The notes: a model not told the origin generated them from the letters alone. A stretch of 64,000 nucleotides of DNA from an uncultured bacterium (GCA_903895695.1 CAITUY010000038.1:1-64000); one strand, 5' to 3'. Positions 8,541 to 17,862 are shown, counted from the first letter of the stretch. Made by a program: numbers and translations.

Positions 8541-9647
8541 ATGAGTGGTCGACGTATTACTAAGGGCGGCTTTGCAAACTGGGTTTCGCGGCTGTTTGAA
8601 CGTCTGGTCATGAAGAGGACCCTGGATCACGCGTATCTGATCATGGGCGGTCATATCTTCTTCCAAACGTTGAGCGCAGCGGTCCAGTTGGACCTCTTCA
8701 CGCTTCTCGCGCGGCGCGGGCGCATGACACGCCACGACATGGCCGAGGCACTCAAGGTCGCTGAGAAGCCCATCCGCATACTCATGCTGGGTTGCACGGC
8801 ATTGAAGCTTGTCCGAAAACACTCGGACGGGACTTACTCCAACTCGTTTCTGGCGAGCCGGTTACTCAACGCCGACTGCCCCCGCAATGTGTTATCGATC
8901 GTCAAGTGGCAGCATTTCATCAACTATCGCGCCATGTTCCACTTTCATGAAGCCATTCGTGCCAACGCCAACGTAGGGTTGGCGGAGATCTCCGGGACCG
9001 GGGCGACGCTTTACGAGCATCTGTCGGCGCACCCGGACCTGGAACGTGTATTTCAAGATGCCATGCAGTCCATCTCCGTGCAGGCCAACGACTTATTGGC
9101 GCGATCCGTCGACTTCACCCAGTTTCATAATTTACTGGACGTGGGGGGGGGGAACGGGACCAACATCATGAATCTGGCCCGGCATAATCCACACCTGAAG
9201 GCTGGTGTTTTTGACTGGCCAAGCGTTTGCGCTATCGCCGAACAGAATATCGCGAAAAATGACCTGGCAGACCGTCTGCGTGCCGTGCGCGGGAACTGCT
9301 TCGTCGACCCATTCCCCCGCGACGTCGACTGCATTCTCTTCGCGCATTTCCTAACGATCTGGTCTGAGGAGAAGGACCGCGCCTTGCTGAAAAAGGCGTA
9401 TGAGGCGCTACCTCCCGGCGGTGCAGCGATAGTTTTCAACGTAATGCAACGCGACGATGAGAGTGGGCCCTTAAGTGCGGCCTGGGGATCTCCATACTTT
9501 CTCACGCTCGCAACCGGAGAAGGCATGCTCTACACGTGGGCCGAGTATCGGACATGGATGCAGGAAGCAGGCTTCAAGACCGTCCTGACCACGCCGCTTG
9601 TCCGCGATCATGGCATTATCATCGGGGTCAAAGGTGACATTTCCTGA
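8541..9647 (+). CDS. SAM-dependent methyltransferase, O-methyltransferase family 2 type
   Basis: A 368-residue protein. Residues about 30-110 form the winged-helix dimerisation region usual in plant-type and polyketide O-methyltransferases, with a hydrophobic helix GGHIFFQTLSAAVQLDLF. The SAM-binding fold follows with LLDVGGGNGTN (motif I), VFDWPSV (motif II) and later PPGGAAIVFN. Such enzymes methylate hydroxyl groups of small, often polyketide-derived or quinone, molecules. A good ribosome site (AAGGAG) precedes ATG 8541. It is divergent from the disrupted ketoacyl synthase gene across a region rich in inverted repeats, so both may have belonged to one small pathway (inference). Confidence 0.85.
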   Translation: MSGRRITKGGFANWVSRLFERLVMKRTLDHAYLIMGGHIFFQTLSAAVQLDLFTLLARRGRMTRHDMAEALKVAEKPIRILMLGCTALKLVRKHSDGTYSNSFLASRLLNADCPRNVLSIVKWQHFINYRAMFHFHEAIRANANVGLAEISGTGATLYEHLSAHPDLERVFQDAMQSISVQANDLLARSVDFTQFHNLLDVGGGNGTNIMNLARHNPHLKAGVFDWPSVCAIAEQNIAKNDLADRLRAVRGNCFVDPFPRDVDCILFAHFLTIWSEEKDRALLKKAYEALPPGGAAIVFNVMQRDDESGPLSAAWGSPYFLTLATGEGMLYTWAEYRTWMQEAGFKTVLTTPLVRDHGIIIGVKGDIS

Positions 9648-9651
9648 ACAC

Positions 9652-9669
9652 ATGCACATTAATGTGCAT
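9652..9669. promoter_or_regulatory. 18-bp perfect palindrome after the methyltransferase
   Basis: ATGCACATTAATGTGCAT starts four bases after the methyltransferase stop. As RNA it can form a 7-bp stem with a TTAA loop and is followed by CGCATTTTT, so it could be a weak terminator. As DNA it could be an operator or enhancer site for the sigma-54 promoter about 75 bp downstream. The sequence alone does not decide. Confidence 0.5.
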
Positions 9670-9741
9670 CGCATTTTTGTGCAAAGTAGCATATGATGGT
9701 GTCGTACGCATCAATGATACAACATATAGTGTTAATGTGAC

Positions 9742-9758
9742 TTGGCACTCAGCGTGCT
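9742..9758 (+). promoter_or_regulatory. Sigma-54 (RpoN) promoter of the FadL-like gene
   Basis: TTGGCACTCAGCGTGCT matches the -24/-12 consensus closely: GG at 9744-9745, exactly ten bases, GC at 9756-9757, with TGGCAC at the -24 box complete. Transcription would start near 9769, leaving a short leader with the GGGAGGGG ribosome site before ATG 9792. The sigma-54-dependent regulator at 1034-2407 is the obvious candidate activator, which is inference. Confidence 0.75.
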
Positions 9759-9791
9759 ATTAGGTCCAGTAACATCGCAAGGGAGGGGACC

Positions 9792-11105
9792 ATGAAGTGT
9801 ACGATCTGCCGAGGAGTGCTGGGAACGAGTACCTTAGTCGGGGTGATGGTGGCTGGCCTGGCTGGAGCTCAAGGGCTTCGGAATCCGCCAGAAGGCGCGG
9901 TGGCACTTGGCCATGTCGGCGGCGCCGTTGTGTTAACCGAGGATGCCTCGGCCGTTTCGCACAATCCTGCCAATCTTGTCGACCTCAAGCAGGCAGAGGT
10001 GCTGCCGACCTTGACCGTCATTCACACCGAGACTGACTTCACGGGACCGGCCGGAACCGCGACGACAGACAGTCCATGGAAGATGCTTCCTAACGTCTTT
10101 GCGGCCTATCCCATTAATACCCGCTACGTGATGGGCATCGGGATCACCACGCCATACGGCCAGTCCATGGAATGGAACCCGGATGGGGCATTCCGGTACA
10201 CCGCTCCGTATTCCGCCATGTTGGCCGTCGTGAACGTCAACCCGACACTGGCGGCCCGCCTGAACGACAAGGTTTCGGTCGGCGTGGGCTTGGATGCCTA
10301 CTGGTCGCGCTTGGAGATGAAACAGCGGTTTCCGTGGTCGGCCATGACCCGCAATCCCATGACGCCTGATGGCAGCATTGTCGCGAAGGGAGATGGCGAA
10401 GGAATAGGGGCCAACGCCGCGATTGACGTCAAGCTTACTGCCAGCCAGACCTTGGCGCTCACGTACAGGTCGCCATTCAGGGTGGACTATGAGGGTGACG
10501 TTGACGTCAGTGGCATGCCGGCCGGTGCCCAAGCCCTGGGGCTTTCGCCGGCGAGCGATTTTGACTCGTCGATCGACTTCCCGGCCGTTGCGGCACTGGG
10601 GTATGGTCTCAAGTTGAGCGACACCGTCCGCGTGGGCGTGGATGTCGAATGGGTGCAATCCTCACGTTACAAGACACTCGAGCTCGATGGCGGTGCTGAC
10701 AATGCCCTGCTCAATGCGCCCGGAGCCGCCAATCCCATGGCGCCCGTGAGCATCCGTCAGGACTGGGATGACTCGTGGACGGCGGGCTTCGGCGTGGACT
10801 GGAGAGCCCTGCCCGACGTGACGCTGCGCGCAGGCTACATTCACTTGTGGAGTCCCGTCCCCGACGAGACGCTGGCCCCGACGTTGCCGGACATCAGCCG
10901 TGATGTGGTTAAGCGTAGGAATCGGCTACCAGCATGCGCGGCATGCGTTCGATCTGGCCTATGCTTACAGCATCATCCCCGACCGAACTGTCAGCTCCGA
11001 TCAGAATCCCGCCTACGACGGGACCTACGAGACCAGTTCGCACATCGTCAGCGCGTCATACGCCTACTCGTTCTGAGGCCATGGAGACCGCCACTGAAGC
11101 GATGA
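9792..11105 (+). CDS. FadL/OMPP1-family outer membrane protein, frameshifted near its 3' end
   Basis: A signal peptide is followed by a mature start QGLRNPPEGA and by the FadL/TodX features SHNPAN, PNVFAAYPI, GIGITTPYGQ and repeated amphipathic strands. FadL-type barrels carry fatty acids or aromatic hydrophobic molecules across the outer membrane. The frame as it stands ends at 11105 with a basic, unbarrel-like tail of about 60 residues. From about 10911 the +1 frame instead gives strands beginning SVGIGYQHARHAFDLAYAYS and ending in ASYAYSF at a TGA (11074-11076), the expected C-terminal Phe of an outer-membrane barrel, five bases before the next gene. So one indel near 10905-10912 has broken the gene, by mutation or sequencing error. 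Driven by a sigma-54 promoter at 9742. Confidence 0.85.
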   Translation: MKCTICRGVLGTSTLVGVMVAGLAGAQGLRNPPEGAVALGHVGGAVVLTEDASAVSHNPANLVDLKQAEVLPTLTVIHTETDFTGPAGTATTDSPWKMLPNVFAAYPINTRYVMGIGITTPYGQSMEWNPDGAFRYTAPYSAMLAVVNVNPTLAARLNDKVSVGVGLDAYWSRLEMKQRFPWSAMTRNPMTPDGSIVAKGDGEGIGANAAIDVKLTASQTLALTYRSPFRVDYEGDVDVSGMPAGAQALGLSPASDFDSSIDFPAVAALGYGLKLSDTVRVGVDVEWVQSSRYKTLELDGGADNALLNAPGAANPMAPVSIRQDWDDSWTAGFGVDWRALPDVTLRAGYIHLWSPVPDETLAPTLPDISRDVVKRRNRLPACAACVRSGLCLQHHPRPNCQLRSESRLRRDLRDQFAHRQRVIRLLVLRPWRPPLKR

Positions 11106-12235
11106 ATGGGACGGTCCTCGTCATCGACGATGACCGGGGCCCCCGCGAAAGCCTCCGGATTATGCTCAAGACGGAGTTCCGCGTGTTGTGCGCGGACTCC
11201 GTCGATGCGGGCCTGCACATGCTGCGCGAGCATCGACCGGATGTCGTGGTCATGGACATCCGCATGCCGGGCAGGAACGGCATTGAAGGGTTGCGGGCCA
11301 TTCGCGAGATAGACCAGGAGCTCGCCGTGATCATGTTCACGGGTTTCGGCGCGTTGGAGACAGCGCAGGAGGCGATCCGTCTCGGCGCCAACGACTACAT
11401 CAAGAAGCCGTTCGATACGTTCGAGATGCAGGGCCTCATCCGGCGCCATGTGCAACGGGTACAATTCGAGCGCCGCCGACACCGGACGGAAGGCGACCTG
11501 ACTTCGCTCAACGAACAGCTCCGCAGCGAACTCGTGCGCAAGGAGCAACTTGCCGTACTGGGCCAGAAGTCGGCTGAGCTGGTCCATGATCTGCGAAATC
11601 CGCTGGGGGCCGTGCTCGGGTATGTGGAACTGCTGGCGGCCGAGTTGCGCGGGTCGCGCGATCGCCTGGGCGACCGCTGGCAGGACGCCTCCGACTACCT
11701 GGCCGTCATCGAGAAGAGCGTGCTGCGCTGCAAGGATCTCTCGGATATGTGGCTGGACACAAGCCGGGGCCGGCGGAATGCCATTCCCGTGCGCGTGGCC
11801 GACCTCGTCCAGGATGTGGTCCGCGATGTGATGCACGTGGCAACGCCGCGGGGCGTGCGCGTCGAGGCGCAGATCGATGCGCCCGACACGAAGACCGAGG
11901 CGGACCGCCTCCAGCTCTCGCGTGCGATCCAGAATCTGATTGTCAATGCGGTTGAGTCCGTCGAGCCCGGGCGGGGCTGGGTGCGCGTGTCTTGTCGGGA
12001 GCCCGATCCGAATACCGTTGAGATCGGGGTTGAGGACAACGGGTGCGGCATGGACGATGAACAGATACGGCACGCCATGGAACCGTTCTACACGACGAAG
12101 AAAGGCTCGGGAACCGGCTTGGGGCTCTTTATCACGCGCCAGGTCCTCGATGCCCACGACGGAACGATCCGGATCACGAGCGAGCTCGGCAAGGGTACCC
12201 GCATCGTGGTCGGCTTGCCGCGCAGGGCGGCGTGA
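11081..12235 (+). CDS. Response regulator-histidine kinase fusion (REC-HisKA-HATPase)
   Basis: A 384-residue protein with a receiver at the N-terminus (D16-D18 acidic cluster, phosphoacceptor D59, K108/K109), a short coiled linker, HisKA with H169 in ELVHDLRNPLG, and HATPase_c (DNGCGMD, GTGLGLFITRQ). It has no membrane or PAS domain, so it takes its input through the receiver from another kinase, a common form for a relay kinase. ATG 11081 lies four bases after the corrected stop of the FadL-like gene; ATG 11102 is an alternative. Sharing the FadL transcript suggests it is itself under sigma-54 control and could feed back on the system; that is inference. Confidence 0.88.
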   Translation: METATEAMNGTVLVIDDDRGPRESLRIMLKTEFRVLCADSVDAGLHMLREHRPDVVVMDIRMPGRNGIEGLRAIREIDQELAVIMFTGFGALETAQEAIRLGANDYIKKPFDTFEMQGLIRRHVQRVQFERRRHRTEGDLTSLNEQLRSELVRKEQLAVLGQKSAELVHDLRNPLGAVLGYVELLAAELRGSRDRLGDRWQDASDYLAVIEKSVLRCKDLSDMWLDTSRGRRNAIPVRVADLVQDVVRDVMHVATPRGVRVEAQIDAPDTKTEADRLQLSRAIQNLIVNAVESVEPGRGWVRVSCREPDPNTVEIGVEDNGCGMDDEQIRHAMEPFYTTKKGSGTGLGLFITRQVLDAHDGTIRITSELGKGTRIVVGLPRRAA

Positions 12236-12244
12236 CGGCTGTGC

Positions 12245-13903
12245 TCAGCAGCCGCGATTGATGCGGCCGACCAGGTCGCGAATGGTTGTGGTATCGCCCG
12301 AGAAGAACGCCGCGAGCGCCGTATTGCGGAATTCCGTCGCGTCCAGGCCGGCGTTGACGCTCATCAGGTAGGTCTCATCGGAGATGGCCGTCGGCAGACC
12401 CATCTTGGCAATCTGCCGGCCCAGTTCGCCGGTCTTGGCCAGTACCTGCGGGTAGGTTCGGCCGTCGATTGTGACGGGCAGCGAATCCCAGAAGCGCGGC
12501 GGCAACTGTAACTTCACTTTCCACTTCAGCGCGTCGTCCAGGTAGCGGCTCTTGTCAGGAAACCGGAGACCGTAACGTTCCGGGGACTCGAACCAGTCCG
12601 TCAGGGGAGCGATGATCGGCGCCTGTAACATAACGGAATTCAAGGGCGCATTCTTCAACAACCGGATCGTGTCGGCCTCGGAGTCGGCCGTTTCGCCCGG
12701 AGCCGGGAAAATGAGGCTGCCGACCGTGAAGATGCCGGCCTCGGTTGACCGGCGCAACGTCTCAGCCATTTCTTCCACCCGGATATGTTTTCGCATCGAA
12801 TCAAGAATGGTTTGGCTGCCCGATTCGAGGCCGAAGAACAGGGCGACGCAACCGGAGCGTTTTATGGTCTCAAAATCAGCCTCGTGGCTGTCGCGAATGT
12901 GCGCAAAGGACGCGTAGCGCACGCGGCGCTTTTGACGCAGCACTTCCGCGGCAAATCCATTGAGGAGGGAGTAGGGCGTGCACGAACCGCCAAAACGGAA
13001 CGAATGGAACCCGTAGCGTTCGCCCAGCAGGTCAACTTCCCGCAGAAGCCGGGAAATGCTCTTCACACGAACCTGCCGGTTACTTTTCAACGGGTGGATG
13101 CAGAACGAACACTCGTTGCGGCACCCGCGGCTTTCATCAATGACGGCCACCTTGACCTTTTCGTCGCCCGCCATGGCGGGGTATATCGCGGGGTCGTAAA
13201 GCGGCATGGGCAACTGGTCGAGGTCCTCGATCATCTGTCGGGGCGACTGATGCGTGGCGCCGTCCCGAACGTGAATCAGGTTCGGAATGTCGTCGAAGGC
13301 GGCCGGATCGCTGCCGGCCTCAGCCAGGCGCCGGATCGTGTCTTCACCCTCTCCATACACGAGGGCGTCAAAGAGGGGATAGCGCTTCAGGATGCCCGCC
13401 GAAAAGACATCGACGTGCGGCCCGCCGCCGAAGATGCGGACGCCGGGGCAGCGCTCCCGAATGGCCTGGGCAAGCCGGCCGGATCCTTCGAGGCCATCGC
13501 CATTCCAAAGCTTGAGGCCGACGGCCCGCACTTTGTACTTCTGTACATGCGCGACTACCTCGTCGGCGATGTCCGCCAGCGCCCGGTCCTGCAGGCGCCG
13601 CCGCTCCTTCTCGCAACGTTTGAGCACCTGCACAGCGCCATAGCGGCTCAGGGCGCGAAAAGGTCCGCGGCCCGGAGCTCGTATTGCGTTCCATGCCTTG
13701 GCCAGCTGCCGGCGCAGTTCGGGCGACGTCATGCGTTCGACCGTGCTGACGGCGCAGTAGTCGAGGATCTGGACGTCCTTTCCTTGCTGGTGCAGGGCGC
13801 CGGCCAGATTGGCCATGCCGTTGTCGGGCATCAGGCTGTTCGGGGCAAAGGGATATCCCGCGTAGTTCACCAACAGCCAGGTGTCGAGCGTGTGTGCGGA
13901 CAT
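12245..13903 (-). CDS. B12-binding domain radical SAM protein
   Basis: A 552-residue protein. Residues 1-200 form the cobalamin-binding-like domain (FGGGPHVDVF, DALVYGEGED). The radical SAM core follows with DESRGCRNECSFC (CX3CX2C), FRFGGSC and FFGLESGS. The C-terminal 120 residues are specific to the subfamily and unassigned. Enzymes of this class often methylate unactivated carbons or rearrange lipids and antibiotics; the substrate cannot be told here. ATG 13903 is preceded by GGGGAAAG. It converges on the receiver-kinase gene with only nine bases between their stops and is divergent from the DUF1573 gene. Confidence 0.87.
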   Translation of the reverse strand: MSAHTLDTWLLVNYAGYPFAPNSLMPDNGMANLAGALHQQGKDVQILDYCAVSTVERMTSPELRRQLAKAWNAIRAPGRGPFRALSRYGAVQVLKRCEKERRRLQDRALADIADEVVAHVQKYKVRAVGLKLWNGDGLEGSGRLAQAIRERCPGVRIFGGGPHVDVFSAGILKRYPLFDALVYGEGEDTIRRLAEAGSDPAAFDDIPNLIHVRDGATHQSPRQMIEDLDQLPMPLYDPAIYPAMAGDEKVKVAVIDESRGCRNECSFCIHPLKSNRQVRVKSISRLLREVDLLGERYGFHSFRFGGSCTPYSLLNGFAAEVLRQKRRVRYASFAHIRDSHEADFETIKRSGCVALFFGLESGSQTILDSMRKHIRVEEMAETLRRSTEAGIFTVGSLIFPAPGETADSEADTIRLLKNAPLNSVMLQAPIIAPLTDWFESPERYGLRFPDKSRYLDDALKWKVKLQLPPRFWDSLPVTIDGRTYPQVLAKTGELGRQIAKMGLPTAISDETYLMSVNAGLDATEFRNTALAAFFSGDTTTIRDLVGRINRGC

Positions 13904-13974
13904 TCAGGTGTCTTTCCCCGGTCGCCTTTGTGCCGCCCAGGCCCAGGCGGGCGGCGCCGGATGATTGAGCGATG

Positions 13975-14002
13975 ATCATGGTCCACGTGCGGCGATTGTC
14001 AA
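13975..14002 (-). promoter_or_regulatory. Vegetative promoter for the B12-radical SAM gene
   Basis: On the minus strand TTGACA (13997-14002) is followed after 16 bases by CATGAT (13975-13980). It lies about 70 bp upstream of ATG 13903. The nearby GACCTGACCCC stretch (14011-14021) resembles ends of REP-type repeats but has no visible partner. Confidence 0.5.
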
Positions 14003-14099
14003 GTGGAACCCTTGACCTGACCCCGGCACAGGCCTCGCCGTAGATGGCATGGATTTCGGTCCCGCGTTTTGATAAGGTTCAACTTTCAGGAGACCGATC

Positions 14100-15134
14100 A
14101 TGAACGTACGATGCTTCGCCGTAGGAGTTCTGGTTGTTGCATGTGTGGTACGGCCGCTCGGGGCCGCGGAAACGACCGTTGTGGCTCCCGCGCCGCCGAA
14201 CCCCATGGCGACGGGGCTGATTTGTGACCAGCCGGTGTTTAATTTCGGCGAGGTGCGGGCCGGCCTGTCGATCACCAACACGTTCATCCTGCGCAATAGC
14301 GGCACCGGAACAGTGGCGATCCTGAATGTCAGGACGACTTGCGGCTGCACGACGACTGCCCTGGCAACCAATGAACTGGCAGCGGGCGCGGTGACCGAAT
14401 TACGGGCCACCTTGTCGCTGGTCGGGCGTACCGGCCATCAAAGCAAGGCCATCTATGTGGAATCCAACGATCGTCAGAACCCGCGTCTGAAACTGGAACT
14501 GACCGGCGTGGTGGCCCGCGACATCGAGGTCCAGCCCGAAGGCGTCCACTTCGGCACCCTCGGCAGGGACGGGGATGCCCAGCGGGACGTCCTTTTGACC
14601 GCCCGGTCCAACGGGACGTTCACGATCAAGAGCGTCAATACGGGGACGTCGCTGTTCGAGGCCGACGTGGAGACCCGTGAAGCCGGCAAGCTGTACTGGA
14701 TTCACGTCAAGGCCAAGGGCCCACGCCCGTCTGGGACCTCCAGCGCCATTCTGCAGGTCGTCACGGACTGTCCGACGACGCCTTCGATTACGATCCCGCT
14801 GACCGTCTTCACGGCCGGGGACATTGTCGCCGTGCCCACGCAGTTGCTGCTCGTGCCGTCCGGAACGAATGAGACGCGCCTGGCGAACTTGACGCTGTAT
14901 TCGCCCTCCGGGAAGAAGTTCGCCGTGAAGTCGGTTGAATCGGGTGCGCCCAGTGTCCAGGCCCGCGTGGCAACGACGGTCGCCGACCGGGTTCGCATCG
15001 AGGTGCAGACCAGCGGTGGCCTGGAGGATGCCGAGGGCAAGTCCATCCGGATCGTAACCGACCTGGACACGGCGCGCGAAGTGTTGGTGCCGTTGCGCGT
15101 CCTGCGGCCACCATCCGGGGAAAAGGCCCGGTGA
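14100..15134 (+). CDS. Secreted DUF1573 protein
   Basis: A 344-residue protein with a signal peptide (cleavage likely after LGAAE near residue 22). The DUF1573 domain begins at FNFGEVRAG and carries the hallmark TTCGCTTT loop with two cysteines; it is an immunoglobulin-like (ASPM-SPD-2-Hydin) fold. At least two more beta-sandwich repeats follow (about 130-230 and 235-340), each with an FxxG/VxS-type strand pattern. Such proteins are periplasmic or surface proteins of unknown role in Bacteroidota and PVC bacteria. The ribosome site TTCAGGAGA precedes ATG 14100. It may be cotranscribed with the ACT/UPF0210 pair 22 bases downstream. Confidence 0.85.
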   Translation: MNVRCFAVGVLVVACVVRPLGAAETTVVAPAPPNPMATGLICDQPVFNFGEVRAGLSITNTFILRNSGTGTVAILNVRTTCGCTTTALATNELAAGAVTELRATLSLVGRTGHQSKAIYVESNDRQNPRLKLELTGVVARDIEVQPEGVHFGTLGRDGDAQRDVLLTARSNGTFTIKSVNTGTSLFEADVETREAGKLYWIHVKAKGPRPSGTSSAILQVVTDCPTTPSITIPLTVFTAGDIVAVPTQLLLVPSGTNETRLANLTLYSPSGKKFAVKSVESGAPSVQARVATTVADRVRIEVQTSGGLEDAEGKSIRIVTDLDTAREVLVPLRVLRPPSGEKAR

Positions 15135-15156
15135 CGATACACACGGAGGAGAAGCC

Positions 15157-15513
15157 ATGACAGAGGATGCCGTGCGGACCAACTTGCGCGTCATGGCCGC
15201 CCATGCGCGGGCCGTAGCCGATTCGCAGAAATCGGCGGCACAGACGCGGATTGTCATCGCGGTGATCGGCAGTGACCGGCCGGGGATCATGGCCGGCGTC
15301 ACGGCGGTTCTGGCCATGCGAGGAGCCAACATCCTGGACGTGAGCCAGACCATCATGAGCGATCTGTTCACGATGATCATGCTGGTCGACATCAAGGGGG
15401 TTGACGTGTCGTTCGCCCAGTTGAAGCAGGATCTGGAGGAGCACGGCCGCCTGGAGGGGCTGTCGATCATCGTGCAGCACGAAGAGATCTTCCGGGCCAT
15501 GCACCGGGTGTAA
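15157..15513 (+). CDS. ACT-domain protein (UPF0237 family) with N-terminal extension
   Basis: A 118-residue protein. Residues 30-118 are an ACT domain: [16 protein letters not shown], a helix, then [18 protein letters not shown], close to UPF0237/GcvR-like domains that bind amino acids or other small ligands. About 30 extra residues precede the domain, which most UPF0237 members lack. A strong ribosome site GGAGGAG lies before ATG 15157. It is followed 14 bases later by the UPF0210 gene; this pair is conserved in many bacteria and archaea, which implies a joint function, still unknown. Confidence 0.88.
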   Translation: MTEDAVRTNLRVMAAHARAVADSQKSAAQTRIVIAVIGSDRPGIMAGVTAVLAMRGANILDVSQTIMSDLFTMIMLVDIKGVDVSFAQLKQDLEEHGRLEGLSIIVQHEEIFRAMHRV

Positions 15514-15527
15514 AGGACGAGGCTGTC

Positions 15528-16892
15528 ATGTCGATCGCGTCCGAAGAAATCGTGGAAACCTTGGGGATGATCCACGCGCAGAAGCTGGATATCCGTACGG
15601 TGACGTTGGGCATCGACCTGCATGCCTGTGCCGGGCCGGATGTGACGCAGGTGGCCCGCCGCGCTTACGATACGGTCATGCGCGTGGCGGAGCGACTCGT
15701 GCCGGTGGCGGTGGAGACGGCTGAGGAATACGGCATCCCGATCGTGAATAAGCGGGTGGCCGTGACGCCGGTGGCGTGGTTTGCCGCCGCGTGCGAGACG
15801 CGCGATTACGTGCCGATCGCCCTCGCTCTGGACCGCGCGGCGCGCGATCTGGGGGTCGACTTCATCGGCGGATTCTCGGCGATTGTGCAGAAGGACATGA
15901 CGGCCGCGGCCCGGGCCTTGATCCGGTGCATTCCGCGCGCGCTGGCGGAGACGAGCCGGTTGTGTTCGTCGGTGAATGTCGGCACGACGAAGGCCGGCCT
16001 GAATATGGACGCCATCGCGCTCATGGGGCAGATCATCAAGGAAACCGCAGACCTGAGCGCCGATAGTTGCGGCAGCGCCTGTGCGAGGTTGGTCGTGTTC
16101 TGCAATGCCGTTGAAGACAATCCCTTCATGGCGGGCGCGTTCTGCGGCTCCGGCGAAGGGGACTGTGGTTTGTCGGTAGGCATATCAGGGCCGGGGACCG
16201 TCCGGGCTGTCGTGCAGTCGCTGGGCCGCGATCTGGACCTGCAAACCGTGGCCGAGGAGATCAAACGCGTATCGTTCAAGATCACCCGGGCCGGCGAACT
16301 TGTCGGGCGGCGTTGTGCCGCCAAGCTCGGCGTGCCTTTCAACATCGTGGACTTGTCGCTGGCCCCCACGCCCGCGCCGGGCGATTCTGTGGGCGATATT
16401 CTCGAGGCGCTCGGGCTCGACCGGGTTGGAGGCCCGGGCACAACGGCGGCCTTGGCGTTGTTGAATGATGCCGTGAAACGCGGCGGCGCGATGGCGACGA
16501 GCCATGCCGGCGGAATGAGCGGCGCCTTTATCCCCGTGAGTGAGGATGCCACCATGGCGCGGCGGGCCGCCGAAGGCGCCTTGACGATCGAAAAACTGGA
16601 GGCGATGACGGCGGTGTGCAGCGTCGGCCTGGACATGGTCATTGTGCCCGGCGACACGACCGCCGAGACCCTGAGCGGGATCATCGCCGACGAGGCAGCG
16701 ATCGGGATGATCAACAAGAAGACCACGGCTGTGCGCATCATCCCGGCTCCCGGCCGAGTCGTGGGCGATCATGTGGAATTCGGCGGGTTACTCGGCGGCG
16801 GACCCGTGATGCCGGTAAGCTCGTCTTCTTGCGCCGTATTCGTGCGGCGCGGCGGGCGGATCCCGGCGCCGCTGCAGGGGTTGAGCAACTGA
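15528..16892 (+). CDS. UPF0210/PFL-like protein (DUF711)
   Basis: A 454-residue protein of the UPF0210 (DUF711) family, whose fold resembles pyruvate formate-lyase. Conserved family stretches are seen: [11 protein letters not shown] near residue 275, GHAGG-like [10 protein letters not shown] near 325, and [11 protein letters not shown] near 365. The usual length is about 450, so it is complete. No glycyl-radical loop of true PFL is visible, so calling it a formate-lyase would be wrong. It forms a conserved pair with the ACT protein just upstream, which may sense the ligand that controls it. The exosortase gene follows after 28 bases on the same strand. Confidence 0.9.
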   Translation: MSIASEEIVETLGMIHAQKLDIRTVTLGIDLHACAGPDVTQVARRAYDTVMRVAERLVPVAVETAEEYGIPIVNKRVAVTPVAWFAAACETRDYVPIALALDRAARDLGVDFIGGFSAIVQKDMTAAARALIRCIPRALAETSRLCSSVNVGTTKAGLNMDAIALMGQIIKETADLSADSCGSACARLVVFCNAVEDNPFMAGAFCGSGEGDCGLSVGISGPGTVRAVVQSLGRDLDLQTVAEEIKRVSFKITRAGELVGRRCAAKLGVPFNIVDLSLAPTPAPGDSVGDILEALGLDRVGGPGTTAALALLNDAVKRGGAMATSHAGGMSGAFIPVSEDATMARRAAEGALTIEKLEAMTAVCSVGLDMVIVPGDTTAETLSGIIADEAAIGMINKKTTAVRIIPAPGRVVGDHVEFGGLLGGGPVMPVSSSSCAVFVRRGGRIPAPLQGLSN

Positions 16893-16920
16893 GGAGCGCG
16901 AGGCGAGGAACTGACGTGCC

Positions 16921-17862
16921 ATGGACTCCGTGACAACCCCCGGTCTGGACGGGCCGCCCGCCGCCCTGCCCCGACCCTCATCCATCGACTGGCTGGCCAT
17001 GGTCGTGGTCGCTGGCGTGACTGTGGCGGCCTATGGCCCGATGGTGTATGGGGTCATCCGCCTCAGTACACGGACGACCCAGGCGCTGAACGCTTTCGTG
17101 CTGCTGGGTTTCGCCGCCGTGGAAGCGTTCGTGTCGGTGCACCGTGTCCATCCCTTTCGCCTGCAGGTCACGCCGCACGGGATCGTGCTGTTCTCTGCGT
17201 CATGCATGGCTTTGGCGGTCGCCTCGCTTTCCGGATTGTGGCCCCTGGCTGTCTTGGGCCTCTGCTTCAACATCGCGTCGCTGTTGTCGTTCGGCTTCGG
17301 CCGCGAAGGTACAAGATTCTTTCATCCCGCGCTCGCCGGGCTGGGCTGCGCCGTGGCCCTGCTGGTATTCGTGCCGCGGTTTGACCTTCTCCTGCGCTTG
17401 ACCGCGGCGCGCGGTTCGGCCGTGGCCCTCAACCTGGTGGGCTTCCAGACGCAGGTGGTCGCGCAGCAGGACCCATTCGGCGTCAACCTGGTTGTGGAAA
17501 GGGGCCTGTCCGTTTTCAACGTCGCCACGGAATGCAACGGGTTCGGCATCATTCTCTCGTCCGTCGTGTTGGTGGTGCTCGTCTCCGCCCGGCGGGCGTA
17601 TCCGTGGGTTCTGCGGGTGGGCCTGGCCCTGGCGGCCGTGGGGATGGGCTTGGTGTTCAACACTCTGCGTATCGTTGCGATCAGTCTGGCCAGCATGAAC
17701 ACCATGTTGGACTATACGCTCATCCACGAAGGCTTGGGGACCTTGGTGTACATGGCGGCGCTCGCGGCGGTCTGGAGTCTGGTGCGGCTAGCGAAGCCCC
17801 GGCAGTTGCCGGACGAGACGCGCGACGGGCCGGTGGGAGGGGAGCGACGGCCTACTGTTTGA
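16921..17862 (+). CDS. Exosortase/archaeosortase family transpeptidase (first copy)
   Basis: A 313-residue multi-span membrane protein with about eight helices. The exosortase catalytic triad is visible: C205 in ATECNGFG, R250 in FNTLRIVA, and H269 in LIHEGLG. Exosortases cut C-terminal sorting signals (PEP-CTERM and variants) at the membrane and pass proteins to the surface or to polysaccharide. It sits behind the ACT/UPF0210 pair rather than in an EPS operon, and differs strongly from the second exosortase at 19643-20557, so it probably serves a different signal. No substrate with a PEP-CTERM-like tail was found in the window. Its stop overlaps the convergent gene by 11 bases. Confidence 0.87.
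   Translation: MDSVTTPGLDGPPAALPRPSSIDWLAMVVVAGVTVAAYGPMVYGVIRLSTRTTQALNAFVLLGFAAVEAFVSVHRVHPFRLQVTPHGIVLFSASCMALAVASLSGLWPLAVLGLCFNIASLLSFGFGREGTRFFHPALAGLGCAVALLVFVPRFDLLLRLTAARGSAVALNLVGFQTQVVAQQDPFGVNLVVERGLSVFNVATECNGFGIILSSVVLVVLVSARRAYPWVLRVGLALAAVGMGLVFNTLRIVAISLASMNTMLDYTLIHEGLGTLVYMAALAAVWSLVRLAKPRQLPDETRDGPVGGERRPTV

Noticed and set aside
12785..13975. Open frame on the plus strand (396 codons) opposite the B12-binding radical SAM gene
   Set aside because: No family features; the minus-strand gene has intact cluster and B12 motifs.
15528..16892. Pyruvate formate-lyase
   Set aside because: Only the fold-level resemblance of UPF0210 is present; the glycyl-radical loop and the Cys-Cys active site are missing.
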